From positions 1-64,000 of the forward strand of contig NC_063259.1 in assembly GCF_019578655.1 (NCBI RefSeq): a stretch of DNA of 64,000 nucleotides. Direction: 5' to 3'. The DNA is from Ricinus communis. Its lineage: Eukaryota; Streptophyta; Magnoliopsida; Malpighiales; Euphorbiaceae. The translations under genes and the position numbers were made by a program. The notes below the pieces were generated by a model. That model did no database searches and was not told where the DNA came from. It worked only from the letters and a program-made list of their open reading frames with translations. Within the stretch, counting starts at the first letter, position 1. Each line of letters begins with the position of its first letter. Below are positions 22,707-35,097 of the stretch, one piece after another.

Positions 22707-25324
22707 TGTCACGACCCCATCTGTGGGCCTGTGACCGGCACTAGGGAATGGGTAGGCGTAAGGCCACCGAATCCCATAGTAAGCCTGACACTCACTGACT
22801 TAAATAAATCTCATCTCATTTTACTGATGCCACAATTATCTTAACAGTTAAATCTTACATAATTAATTCGGTCTGCCAGAAAAATTAGGCGAGACCCGAA
22901 ACTACAAAAAATTCCAGCCGATATATCTACTATTTCTACTGTGGAGAATCTAAGAATTTACAATTTACATACCAAATCAAATACATCACCCGATGATAAA
23001 GGAGTCGGGTTACTAGATAAGGGTCATGGAAGACTAGCGATCACGGATCAAAAGCGATAAGAACTCAGACCTGCTGTCCTCGAGAGTGAGTTAAAATCAT
23101 ATATCTAAAAACATTTACATATACTTCAATCATACATTTATTCAATTTAAAATAAGCATAAGTCATGTAAAAACATACGTGTCATCCCATGCTTAAATAA
23201 AATAATTTTCATATACAACGGGATGGAGTACTTCAGTAGAATCCTAATCCCAACACAACATCTCGATCAATCTCATTACTGACATCTCGACTAATCTCAA
23301 CTCTAACATCCCGACTAATCTCATTACAACAGGACTGGCGCCCAGAGAGCGAAGCTCGATCAGGGACCTTACCTCCAGTCTGGTCACTTGTCTTAGCCTT
23401 TCGGCTCTCTTAATCTAACAAGTCTGGCGCCCAGAGAGCAAGCTCGATCAGGGACCTTACCTCTAGCAAACACACTCTACTAAGCCTAGAGAGCGATGCT
23501 CGACCAGGGCAAATCCTAAACTTTCCTTTTTAAATTTACCTATTTACCCTTTTTCCATCACTCTCGAATTTACATCAGTACACTCATCAAACCAATATGT
23601 TCTACTGTTGTCCCATCCCGTGTCATCATGCAATGATAAAATCAATGATAAGGGAGAACATACATGAATAGTAATTAAAAAGCATAATATATATGAACAA
23701 TAATTAAATCAATAATTAAACTTGCAATCAATTAATCACGATAACTATTTAAAATTATGCATGACACGTGCATAACAGATATATGACTTTAACTCACAGC
23801 TTTGGCGATCTCCTAGCTCTGCTCCGGTGCCTCGATTGGAGCGAGCCGAACAGACGGATTATCTAATCACGAAAAAACAATTTATCTAAACCCTGAACAA
23901 TTGACAATTAACCCTAGGTCTAGATTCCTAGGACTGATTGTCTAAGAATCTCGACTCAGAAGAATTCTACCGAAAATATGGTAGAACCTCCCCTAAAATA
24001 CGGACATTTACCCCCCGTAAAACGGGTCTAGGTACTGCCAGAAAAACACTTCAAATATTCAACAATTAATACAACTGGAGTCGGGTCCCCAAGACATCAC
24101 TAATTTCCCGACTCCGCCACATAACACAAAAATCATGACTACGGCAGGCAGTCCGACAAACTATTATTTTTTACTCACGAATATCATCTAATACTCAACA
24201 CAAATCAATAAGCATAAAATTAAATCAAAGAATTCCAAGATCAACGGGCCAGAGAAAATTACCGAGATGCTTGATTGCTCGGTCGACTCGCCTCCAGCCG
24301 CCGGAGTCCGATCGACGATCTGAACACACCATCGGACTCGAAACGATGCGTTGATGACGATCCCCGCTTCTGATTGTTCGATCCGATCCCCAATCATCCG
24401 GAGCGATTTGAGGACGATCTCGGCCGTTGATTTGCAAACGAAGTTTGATCGCCACGAAACCGGTGCCATTGCGAAGCTTGAGCTGAGAGGAGTCCGGATA
24501 CGTCCTCCGATCATCCATAGCTCGCCGGAGCTCGCCGGAAAAGCTAAAAAACGCCGCTGCCAACACTTCGCCAGAACTCCCTTCTCCGGCCACCAAAGCC
24601 GACGTTGCCGCCCCCAAAAGGAAGCTCTCTCCGAGGGGAGCCGATCACCACCGAGATCAGCCAACAAGGCCGCCGAAAACGGTCGGAATGACGCCGACAG
24701 CCACAACGCTCCCCCTTTCTTTTTTCTCAGCGTCGTGCCACCGCTGACTCACCGGCCAACAAAGACTCCTCCACAACACAGACGCCCAACTCCGATCACA
24801 CCTGGCCTCCTTCTTTCTCCCCGATGACTTCTTCTCCCTCTTCCTTCTTCCTTCTTTCTTTTCTTCTTTTTTTCCTTCCATATCGACTTTTGGTCCCTCA
24901 AATCTTTCTTTCTTACCTTTTGGTCCCTCAACTTTTTTAATTACAACAATTTTACCCTACAAAATTTCCAATTAACCCCTAAAATTTTCTTTAGCCTTTC
25001 ATTTAAGCCCTTAACTAATTAATTTGGACCAAATTAGAATTATTGAAAATACAAAATTACATATATACCCTTGCCGACATATTTACAAGAATACCAAACA
25101 TACAAATTTTGATTAAACCCCTATAATAATAAAATTATACTTTTAATCCTCATCCCAAAATAAATTTTCAATTTAGTTGTAACACACAATTAATTTAATT
25201 AATCAATTTGCTAACTATTTTCCAACTTAAAATTAAATACCACTAGCTAATTAAAATACCAATTTTTCCAAGAAATTTCTTTTATAGAAACATCCTTTAC
25301 AAATTCTTCCAATATATAATTTAA

Positions 25325-25366
<42 letters not shown>

Positions 25367-25416
25367 AATACATATATGTATATATACAAATACATATATG
25401 TATATATATATACATA

Positions 25417-25453
<37 letters not shown>

Positions 25454-25737
25454 TGTATATATATGTATATACATATATGTATATATATATATATTTGGGA
25501 AAAATTTAGAATGACCAAAAATATAATTTATTTCTCAAATAATTTACTTAATTATCTCCTTAAAAATCAAACTAATTGGATATAGAAAATAACTCATTTA
25601 TTTGTCTAACATTAAAATTTCCATTAATCATTCCAAATTAAACCAAATAAAAATAAAGTAAATTAATTTAAATAAAAACTCATTTATTAGCCATTATTAA
25701 TATTATCTTTATTAAATAAAAAATTTCGGGTATTACA
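22707..25737. repeat. Solo LTR with perfect TSD, related to the chromovirus LTR
   Basis: It begins tgtcacgacccc and ends gggtattaca, and is flanked by tgttt at 22702-22706 and 25738-25742. It shares blocks with the chromovirus LTRs at 46348 and 53476: the CACGACC start, the repeated cggctctcttaat/gcgcccagagagc words (about 23330-23510), the taaaacggg block near 24018, and the tgactttaactcacag block. At 3.03 kb it is longer than those LTRs, so it is a sister family. Long frames at 24188-24881 are LTR sequence, not genes. The interior has been lost by LTR-LTR recombination. Confidence 0.85.
25325..25494. repeat. TA-rich microsatellite within the solo LTR
   Basis: About 170 bp of (TA)n with tatg/cata interruptions that make it highly self-complementary. 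Reading frames across it give Tyr/Ile repeats and are not genes. Confidence 0.9.
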
Positions 25738-27190
25738 TGTTTGAATTGAGAATATTATGCCAAGTGGTTGGGAATCAAATGACGATCAAGCCACTTATAA
25801 GCCTTGTCTTCTGCAGGTCTAGAAAGAAGGGGAAAAGAAGACGGTCATGGCATCGACATCTGGTATAGTTCTAAGGATGAGAGTGAAGTTCAAGACACCG
25901 AGGCCAAGGATATATGGGTAGATAGTGATTCTGATTCTGAGCTAGTAGGTAAGGGTAAGGAAATCGGGGTACAAGAGCTGAAGCAAGATAAGCAAGCACT
26001 TGAAGACAGGGATGTCGTGTTGTTAAAATGATTAGAAGACAACCGACATTTAAGAACTACTGATTCATTCATCGAACCACAAACATGCTCTAATTCAGGC
26101 CTTATATGGTATGATTGTTAGCACAATAACTACCCATGAAGTGATTATCAAAATGGTAACTGACAAGACCATCGGGATGATCACCTTCTCGGATGAAGAC
26201 CTACACTTGAGGCAAGAGACCACAATAAGGTCCTCTATATAGTAGCAGAAGTAAAAAGAAAGAGACCCCATGCATGGTGGTTGATGACAGGTCAACTATG
26301 AACGTGTGTCCTTCTCGCATACTCCCTAAACTAGGGATGATTGCGAAGGACCTAAAACCATTAGGTATGGTCATAAGGGCCTATGACGAGATGAAAAGAG
26401 ATATAAAAGGGATGTTTTCAACACTAGTGAAGACGAGTCCTATTGAATCCTAGGTGGAGTTCACTTTCTTGGACATCTTGATAACTTTTGCACTATTATT
26501 GTAAAAGGCCATGATTCTAGGTCTTAGGAGGGGTCCCTTCTACAGTACATCAGAAGGTAAAATTTCCTCATGAAGGCGAGATTGTCACCATCAACATCGA
26601 AGGTGGTAAGGTTGTCTCAACAATCCAAGAAGCAGTCAAAGAGGAAAATGCCCCTACTAAATTTCCAAGTGGTGGCCTCTATGAGAATTAAATGGATCTT
26701 AAAGTAGCCAGCATGTTCAAGAGAATGAACTTCATGCCTGGAATAGAGCTGGTAAAGAATCAGCAAGGTATTGCATAGAGCTACTAGACTTCAAAGGTCA
26801 GAACAGTCGGTGAGGTTTGGGATATTATGAAGAAGAAAATAAAGGCAAACCAAAGGGAAAGACTCTAAAAGACGTGTTCGTCTAGGAGTAAAGCCTTACT
26901 CTAGGGAGCTTGAACCTATTAGAATAGCTGGAACTGGGGTATCAAGGTTTGAGATTTTCAAGAACCTAATTATCGACAGGATGGTCGAGCTAAGTATCAT
27001 GAAAGTCCGAGAGAAGGTCACCACCAAAATAGAATAGCTGAAGCTAGAAGAGCCCACCACTCAGTCGAAGAAGATAAGCCAAGAGGAACTAGCTGCTCTT
27101 ATTGAGAATAATATCATTGATGTATTTTATGATGATGTAATAATGTCCGACATTTAGGAGGATGATGTTTCTTTTCTCTTTAAGATCAAT
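25738..27190 (+). pseudogene. Tat protease region with G-patch remnant
   Basis: At about 26280-26540 the plus strand encodes a protease-like segment: DDRSTMNVCPSR (D-[DR]-S-like active site), then LKPLGMVIRAYDEMKRDIKGM, then VEFTFLDILITFALLL. At about 26711-26770 follows a short block ending ELVKNQQGI, which fits the G-patch motif found in related plant gypsy elements, with key Gly residues lost. Two or more in-frame stops and frameshifts break it. Confidence 0.65.
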
Positions 27191-27193
27191 GAT

Positions 27194-29207
27194 ATGAATA
27201 ATTTTTTTTTTCTGTGTGATGTTTTTTCTAATGGTAGTGTGCATTTTGATAATCATGACATGTGCATGTTTGACATCAATTCCATACAAATTGATTCATT
27301 TAATTTAGGCACAGATGCAAATTCACGGAACATTCTGATAGCTCATGATATAACTCTTGAAAAGAGGAAAGAGTTTGAGAAAATAATAGAAAAAAGAAAA
27401 GCAGTATTTGCTTGGTCCTATAACAATATGCTAGGTCTAGACAGAAAAATAGCAGAGAACCATATCCCAAATCATCCACATATTAAGCCGGTTAAGCAGA
27501 AGATGAGAAAACCGAGGCTGAAATGGGTATAGAAGATTTAAGAAAAGGTTGCTAAGCAGGTTAAGGCTAATTTCATCGATGTGGTTAACTACCCCGAATG
27601 ACTGGCAAACATTGTTCCAATCTCGAACAAGGACGGTAAGGTTTGGATGTGTGTAGATTACCAAGGACTTGAATACGGTAATGCTTAAAGGATGACTTTC
27701 CTATTCCCTACATAGAAGTAATAGTTGACAGTGCTTCTTCAAATGCGATGTACTCCTTTACAGACGGGTTCTCTAGGTACAATCAGATCCTGATGGCAGT
27801 GGTGGACAAGTCAAAGACGTCGTTTAAGGACATACTTCTACAAGGTTATGCCTTTTGGACTAAAGAACATGGGAGAAACTCATCAAAGAGCAACCACTAT
27901 CTTGTTTCACGACATGATGCACAAGGAGGTAGAAGTGTATGTTGATGACATGATGGTAAAGTCCGAAACAAGGGAAGGGAATTTTCAGGCTCTTGATAAG
28001 TTTTAGGATGAATGGAAAGGTATAAACTGAGACTCAATTTGAAGAAGAGCATATTCAGAGTTATATCAAGGAAGCTGTTAGGGCACATAGTAAGTCAACG
28101 AGGTATAGAGATCAATCCAGAGAAGGTTAAGGCTTCTCAAGAGATGTCGCCGCCAAAGATAGAAAAAGAAGTCAGAGGTTTTCTAAGACGCTTATAATAC
28201 ATTAGCAGTTCTCATTTCCAAGCTCATCTTATCTTTAAGCTTTTGAGAAAACATCAGCCTGTTGTATAGGATGAACATTGTTAGAAGGCCTTCGACAGAA
28301 TCAAGGAGTATTTGATGAAGTCGCTAGTACTTAAGCTACCGAAGGATGGTAAGCCGTTGATCCTATACTTGGCCTTGGAGAAAGAAGCTATGGGAACAAT
28401 GGTAGCGCAATGTGAACCTAATGATATAGAGCATGCGATCTATTACCTAAGTAAGAAGTTGCTGCCTTATGAGTCAAAGTATAACCATGTGGAAAGAAGC
28501 ACTACTTTCAGTCTTATAAGTGCAGGCAATTTCGAAAATAGACCCTCTGAAGTACTTACTTAAAGCTCCATCTCTTATAGGAAAGTTGGCTAGATGGTTG
28601 GTGCTCTTGACGAAATTCGACATAGAGTACATCACTAAGAATGTAGTTAAGGGTAAGGCTGTAGCTGAGTTTTTAGCCTCGAATGTGATCGAAGGGGACG
28701 ACCCTTGGGAATTAAAATTTCCTAATAAGAATATGGAGGCAATTGGAATCCTGGAAGATGTACTTCGATAGAGCCATGAATGCAAGAGGGGTAGGCTTAG
28801 GATTAGTTTTGATCACGTTAGAAGGGGAGATGCTGCCAAAGGCTAAGAGATTGGACTTTAATATGACTAATAACATGGCAGAATACAAAGCATGTTTATT
28901 TGGATTAGAAGCGGCCGTGGTAGCAGGAGCTAAGCATTTGATGATCTACAGGGACTCTGTGCTGGTAATCCAGCAAGCCCTCGAGGAATGAGAAGTAAAA
29001 GAAGAAAGGTTGAAGCCATACGTCAACTATCTTAGAACTTTATTATGTAACTTCTCCAAGTGTTCCTTTATACACTTGCCTCGAGATGAGAATCAAATGG
29101 TGGATGCGCTAGCTACTCTATCATCTATGTGGCTCAATCCCTCGCAGCTATCAATGAAGTCTTTGGTGATCGTGAAATCAGATGCACCTTGTTATCAAGG
29201 GGATTAG
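27194..29207 (+). pseudogene. Tat reverse transcriptase and two RNase H domains
   Basis: 27194-27532 encodes the start of reverse transcriptase (AVFAWSYNNMLGLD; KPVKQKMRKPR). The catalytic YVDDM lies at 27938-27952. A first RNase H follows at about 28312-28600 (ILYLALEKEAMGTMVAQ; YYLSKKLLPYESKY). A second, archaeal-type RNase H runs from 28743 to about 29140 (MYFDRAMNARGVGLGLVL; TNNMAEYKACLFGLE; HLPRDENQMVDALATLSS). The second domain matches the Tat-clade extra RNase H, with its Asp and Glu residues mostly kept. Stops lie at 27530, about 27688, 28561, 28769, 28989 and 29205, and frames change several times. Confidence 0.8.
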
Positions 29208-29209
29208 AT

Positions 29210-30653
29210 AATACAAGTTCAAATGGGACCAGAAGAGAAGCCATAGTTCTATGATCTGAAGAAGTTCATAGAAAACAAGGAGTATCCAAAAGAAGTGACT
29301 GCCAAGTAAAGATACGCACGGCAGATTCAAGCTAGGAACTACATCAGCCATGAGGGAGTCCTGTATAGGAGAATGGTGTTGGGTGTACAACTTCGATGTG
29401 TGACTAAAGCAGGAGCTCAAGTAGTAATGGAGAAAATGCACAAAGGGATATGCGGGCCTCATATGAATGGCATAATGTTAACCAAGAAGATCATGTGGTA
29501 GGGTTATTATTGGTTAACAATGGAGAAAGATTGCATTGCGTTAGTGAGAAAATGCCAAGAATGCCAACTATATAGTGACTTGAGTCACATGCCTCTAACT
29601 GAGCTGCACAACTTAACGTCTTCTTAGCCTTTTACAGCTTGGAGGATCGACATCAACGGAGAAATAAGACCTCCTTCGATTGGTCACAGGTTCATAGTCG
29701 TAGCAATTGACTACTTCTCAAAATGCGTCAAAGCCGAGTCATTCGCCACTATGGGGGCAAGGCAGATGGCCAGATTTATAGCAAAGAACTTGATATGCAG
29801 ATACAGGGTCCCACATCACATCGTGACAGATAATGGGATACAATTCATGGGTGAGATAGTGGGCCTGCTAGCGGAATACAAGATCAAGCATCACATGTCT
29901 TCTCCGTATAGACCTCAAGCGAATGGAGCAGTAGAAGTAGCCAACAAGAATCTAAAGAAAATACTTTCAAAGATGGTGTGGAATCACAAGGACTGGTCAT
30001 TTCGATTACACTTTGCACTTTGGGGATATTGGACAACCAAGCAAACATCAACTGGGCGAACACCATACTCTGTGGTTTACAAGACTGAAACAGTTTTGCT
30101 AGTCGAGTTAGAGTTGAAGTCTTTGAGAGTTATATTGCAGGCTGAAATACAAGAATACCAGTGGGTAGAGCAAAGGTACCAACAATTGGTTTTGGTTGAC
30201 AAGAAAATGATGAAATCCATATACTACATGAATCGATTGAGGAATAAAGTGTTTGATTTGAGAGAAGAAAGAAATGAAGCATTAATACAAGCCGGAGAAG
30301 CTCAAGCTATTAACTCTTGGGTTTTACAGCAAATGATGGGATATGAAATAGAGAATGAAGCTTTGAGGACTGAGATTGAAGCATTAAGGGCTGACAATGT
30401 AGGATTGAGGGCTAAGATTTATGGTCTTAAGGGCGAAAATTAATTGTTGAAAGAGGAATCTGGACTGCTATTGATGGAGATTGATATACTTAAGGAAAAG
30501 CTGAAAGCAATAGAATGGAATGATGCTAAAGAAAGGAGAATGGTGGTTATTGGCCTATGTTTATTGTTGTGGCATAGTTGGATATACCTTGCATTGTTAG
30601 GTGACTGTTGTTTAGGTTACATTAGCAGCTTCTATATGGTTGTTTTTTGTTGA
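29210..30653 (+). pseudogene. Tat integrase, continuing into a coiled coil and hydrophobic tail
   Basis: The zinc domain (HKGICGPHMNG; CQECQLY) lies at about 29437-29575. The core follows with IDYFSKCVKAE (about 29707) and the Asp of TDNGIQFMG (about 29826); the third residue, Glu, falls in NGAVEVANKN (about 29920). From 29751 to 30443 there is one frame. After VYKTETVLLVE the usual C-terminal module is not evident. From about 30240 the frame instead gives a Leu-heptad helix (LREERNEALIQ; IENEALRTEIEALRADN). A TAA at 30441 is followed in the same frame by another helix (LLKEESGLLLMEIDILKEKL) and a long hydrophobic run (about 30543-30650) before TGA at 30651. The tail may be a natural variant or a fusion after recombination. 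The integrase itself is truncated at its zinc end by stops near 29308 and 29500. Confidence 0.7.
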
Positions 30654-31289
30654 TCCCTTTTGGTGTAACAGCTTCAACATTCCCCATACGTAATCCTTTG
30701 TATAAACGTTGGGAATGACTGAAAAATGATCCATGAATCCAATTAGAATATTTTTTATTTTGTACAAAATACAAAATCAAAACATTCAAAATCTTACTAT
30801 CAAACAAAAGTAAAAAAGTGAAGCATTTTAGCATCACCTTTCTTGTATTACCTTTTGATGGAATGAAGTTTGCCTTTTTTGTGCCAATAATGTAACATTA
30901 TTGCTTTATTTAAATCTAACAAATATTATAGAAGCTTTATAACAAAGTATGGCTACTTTTCTAACAAGATATGTTCATCTTATAATGAAAAAGTTTGTTG
31001 CAAACTGACACTAACATGTACAATAGCCATTCCAGCAATATTGGCATTTAATAACCTAACAAAATATTCCAACAAAAGTCTCCTTTAATACCTTGCAAAA
31101 TATTCCAACAAAAGTCTATCTTCTAAACTCTAAGCCAAGAAAAAAAAATTGCTTGCCGTTAACATCTGTGAAATGCGGACAAAATGTATGTCAATTACAG
31201 TAGTTTCATGGTTTCCAAATAAGTCTAGTAGAGTTGCCCATCTTATTTGCCCTTTCATTCTGCAAGTCTTTTAACGAAACAACAGAACT
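30654..31289. other. AT-rich non-coding DNA
   Basis: No domain is readable on either strand. This probably holds the 3' end and left flank of the MULE. I did not find a copy of the right-hand terminal repeat seen near 35040-35097. Confidence 0.45.
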
Positions 31290-34233
31290 TCTTTTCTATT
31301 GAAGTCCTCTAGATCGAAAGGTAGCATTAAGGTAATCATGTTGCAATATCAACTCATTCACTTCAATATGCTTTGTCTTTTGAGGCACATTGTTCGTGAC
31401 AACTTTCTTTACCTTATCAATTGCTTGCAGACCACCATACAAGTGTTTTGGTCTTTGGTTCAATGATTGAAAAAAGCAAAATCAATTACAAACTAGCTTA
31501 GAAACCAAAACAAATAATAAAAACAAATACCAGAAATAGAAACCACAAAAAGAAAACACAAACATATTGACTTATTACCATGAAGCTTGCTTCTTTAGTA
31601 TGGATGTTTATATAACAGCCAACACCAGATATTTTTGACTTATCTTTTCTCTTGTCTGGTTGAGATGAATATTGTTTCTCAACATTAACATAAGTAGTAT
31701 TAGGGGTAGATTGTGAACTAGCAGTTGTAAAGAAACTAGGAGTAAAGCGAAGATCAACAGCAGATGGCCTCTCAGTAAAAAATGTAGTAGTTATAGGTGT
31801 ACTGGCAGCTCCTTTTCCTTTGGCATCAAATCTGCCAATTGAAGATGTTGTATAAGCTTTCTTTGGTCTTGAGAATTCTTTTAATTATTCAGTAGGACTA
31901 AATTCTTTTGTTCTATCTTGCTTGCTCTATAATGATATCACTATCTCATTGGTCTGTGTATTGTTTAGTTTTTGTTTCTTATTATTCTTCTTTATTTTCA
32001 CCTAATCACATGGAAAAACAAGCTCCACTTAACGGGCCATAATCATTGCATAATATTAGACTGAATTGAAAATTATTACCTATCTATCAACTGTCCTTTT
32101 AGGACAGCTCCTCCTGTTGTGGCCAGGTTCTTTGCACACCCCACATGTCATTATCCTACCTAATCCAGAGAGTTTTCTTGTCTTCTTCACTTCATCTTTG
32201 TCTTTTATTGATTTGCATCTAGGCTCAAGGATCCACCCATTGAATGTTTTGGACAGGTTATTATGCAACATCATATTTTTCTTCTGTCTTGAAATAGGCT
32301 TTGCACCAACTCTCAACTCCATAACTCAAGGCATCTAGTATTATATTCTTACCCAGCTTTTCAAGCTCCTTTAACCTTGCCTTTAGCTGTTTCCCAAATG
32401 TAGCCCTAGCACAGTTCCAAAAAGCTTTTTTCCTCTCTTCACCTCTCCAATTCTTAGCCCAATTTGCATAGATGTGTCTAGCACACATCCTATGCTTAGC
32501 ATTGGGTAAGATATCTCCCATAGCAATCTCTAGACCTTGCCACAAAAGAATAAATATGTTGGAAAGATTTAAGTATTTATGGACTAAAGAGGAATATAAG
32601 AAGATACATAATTATTGATATCCAAGTTATTTACCTTATTTATATCCAAGATAACAGTATAGACTTCTCCATCTCCTAATTGCAAATTTGTCTTCAAGCA
32701 TCTTAAAAACCAGCTCCAAATTGCTTTGGTCTCCAACTGCACTACTGCCCACACTATAGGAAACATCTGATTGTTTCCATCCCTCCCAACAGCATATAAC
32801 AACTGACCCTTACAAACTCCCTTAAGAAAACACATATCAACTCCTATAATAGGTCTATACCCTTCTAACCACCCCTTCCTTCATGTATCTAAACAGCAAT
32901 AGAACCTATTGAATAGTGGCCTCCCCTCTAAGTTGTCACTATAAGACTTAGCAAAGCAAGTTGATCCTGGGTTAGTTTGGAGAACAGTTGCTTCATAATC
33001 ATGCAATAATGCATACTCCTTCTTGTAAGACCCCCATAAGCCCCTTAATCACCTTTTTTTTTACATTCTTAAGGACATTTATGCTCATATTTATCTTCAA
33101 GTCAGTTGCTACTAATGCCTTAAAGTCCTTTAACTTAATATTGGGTTGGGTCATAATTCTATTCCTATACTCCCTCATCAAAAAACAACTATTACAGAAC
33201 TTTGTTTTACTGGTGGCGATTGTATGTTTTCATAGTCAATGTGTTTGTAGCATTATGAGGGCTCACTAACAGTACCCATTGGCAGCCTTCCTTGCAAACA
33301 GCTCTTACCCTATTGCCATCATTCTTCTTATAATGAACTATTAAACCCTTTAGAATAGTGTATCTGGCTATTGCTTCTCTAACCTCTGTCATGTTTTTGA
33401 AAGTCATTCCTAAGCAAAAAAATAGGTAGTTTAGAAGTCGGATCAAAGCTAATTGTGGTCTTTGCTTTCCTCAATGCAATATCACCATATTCTTCATCAC
33501 ATTCTTCATAAAAACTTCCTAAATCTGAACTATTGTAATACACATTCTCATTCCCATCACTCTCTTCATTCAAATCATGTAGTTCATCATCATCAACTAC
33601 TTCTTCCCCATTAGAAATAATGTCTATAGGAAGACTTACCCCTTCTGCCTTACCCACATCTCTATTCTTTTTAGGTTTATACCTATATTTATACTCCCTC
33701 ACCTTATCCCTAGCTGCTTGCAGCTCATTGTCTTCATCATTAGTCATACATGACATATTAACACAGATCTCATCAAAAGTTTGATGAGTAGAGAACACTA
33801 GTATGCTCTCATCTTCATCACTATAATCATCAACCCCACCAGTAGTAGGTATGGCCCCTTCACTATTCCTATTTAATACTTGTATAAAAGGTTGTCTATT
33901 TCTAGAAGCCCTAGCATCACTACCCTCACAAGTGTTGTGGTTAATGTAGAACTCTAGCATGTCTCTAGTCTTAAAAACATTATTTATACACATTAAAGGT
34001 GCATCATCTATTATTACAATAAATTCTCCACCCCCTTGTTCTTTATAAAACAACCCTCCAATTTCTTTGTACCCTAGGTCCTTCACATAAGACATAATAT
34101 TAGGAAAGGATAAATGGTCAACATCTAAAGCAGTTTCCATTAACCTAGCCTCACCTCCTATGTACTTAATTACCCCTTCCTTAATAAAACTACCACTGTG
34201 GTGAATCACTAACTCTATTGTAACATCTGCCAT
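31290..34233 (-). pseudogene. Mutator-like (MULE) transposase gene, with introns
   Basis: Minus strand. 34233-33379 (284 codons) has a MULE N-terminus (HHSGSFIKEGVIKYIGGEA; FPNIMSYVKDLGYKEIGGL) and an acidic linker. A frameshift at a run of seven T near 33415 is followed by the MuDR-type domain (MTFKNMTEVREAIARYTILKG; CKEGCQWVLLVS). The transposase core follows at about 32840-32620 (GVDMCFLKGVCKGQLLYAV; AVVQLETKAIWSWFLRCLK), then an intron, then DILPNAKHRMCARHIYANW (about 32530-32470). A 1-base frameshift near 32265 leads to NNLSKTFNGWIL and then directly to a C-terminal zinc knuckle, CGVCKEPGHNRRSCPKR. The usual SWIM finger is missing. GT-AG introns are suggested at about 32079-32003 and 31580-31463, with small C-terminal exons. 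It is probably inactive. Confidence 0.8.
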
Positions 34234-35097
34234 ACCTAAAAAATTAAATTAACAAATATAGCCAAATTAGAATAGATTCCAATTAGAAATGAAAAGCAAA
34301 GGTACCCAAATAACATCACAAAAGCTATAAAGCACCATTGAACCAAATGCAATGATTTATCACAAAAAAGGCATAAAAAATATGTATTTGGTTTTGATGC
34401 CATAAATTAAAAAATCAAGGGACCACACAACAGAATAAATAATGAACATAAAAGTAAAGGTTGATAAAAGATTATTAAGAAAGACAGAACAAAATACTTA
34501 TAAGGGAACACAAAGGTCCACCACCAAAGGAGACAGACAAAAGCCCCACCTTTCCTTCTTGGATGAGCAAAAGCTGAAAACACAAGGATCATTTTTACTT
34601 TAAGATTCTGTTACAAAAGTTAGGGTTTAATTAAACAAAATAAAAAAATTAAGGACTTACCCCTTTTAAGATCGCAAACAAATAGTTAGGGATTAGGGAT
34701 TTCAGCTTACAGTTCAATTTAGGGATCTGATTTCAGACATAGGGATTAAGGCAGTTTCTTTCAAAATAGCAACGACGAGTTTATTTCCTTGTCTTTAGAT
34801 AACATGTCTTTAGCTTAGGGTTTATTAAGGTAAAATTTATTTTTTAAACCTTTTACATATAATTATTTTACTTTTAGCTAGATTTTCTTACACCTGGCAA
34901 AACTTATCCATGTCAGCATGTAATATTCATGCTTACTTGCATTTGACAGCGTCTATGCTACACGCACATTTACACAGTCAGATACGGGGTAAGAGTAAAT
35001 AAAAATAAAAGTGCAAGGATCCAATGTAGAAAAATAAAGGTGCAAGGGGGAAAAGGAAAAATAAATAAAAGTGCAGGGGGCAAAATATGGATTTTTC
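34234..35097 (-). mobile_element. MULE 5' region and right terminal repeat
   Basis: On the minus strand the DNA starts GGAAAAATCCATATTTTGCC at about 35097. Runs of the form gcac(c/t)ttta (about 35000-35080) follow, then about 750 bases of leader up to the transposase start. This looks like a MULE terminal repeat. It begins exactly where the Athila RNase H frame at 35100 upward stops, so the MULE inserted into the Athila pol. The partner terminus was not found on the left. Confidence 0.55.

Larger units (their letters stand above)
22025..30653 (+). mobile_element. Tat-lineage Ty3/gypsy element, interrupted and decayed
   Basis: Plus-strand domains in order are a gag end, protease, G-patch remnant, reverse transcriptase with YVDDM, RNase H, a second (archaeal-type) RNase H, and integrase. 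A second RNase H before integrase is a known mark of the Tat clade. A solo LTR (22707-25737) splits gag from protease. No LTRs of this element itself were identified; the left part is cut by the Athila 3' LTR. The right end runs into a coiled-coil reading frame at about 30240-30653. Confidence 0.75.

Noticed and set aside
24188..24931. Several overlapping frames of 60-172 codons on both strands
   Set aside because: They lie inside the solo LTR 22707-25737 and their products are Arg/Ser/Gly-rich without a domain; related LTRs show the same bias.
25247..25518. Frames rich in Tyr and Ile
   Set aside because: They are translations of the TA microsatellite.
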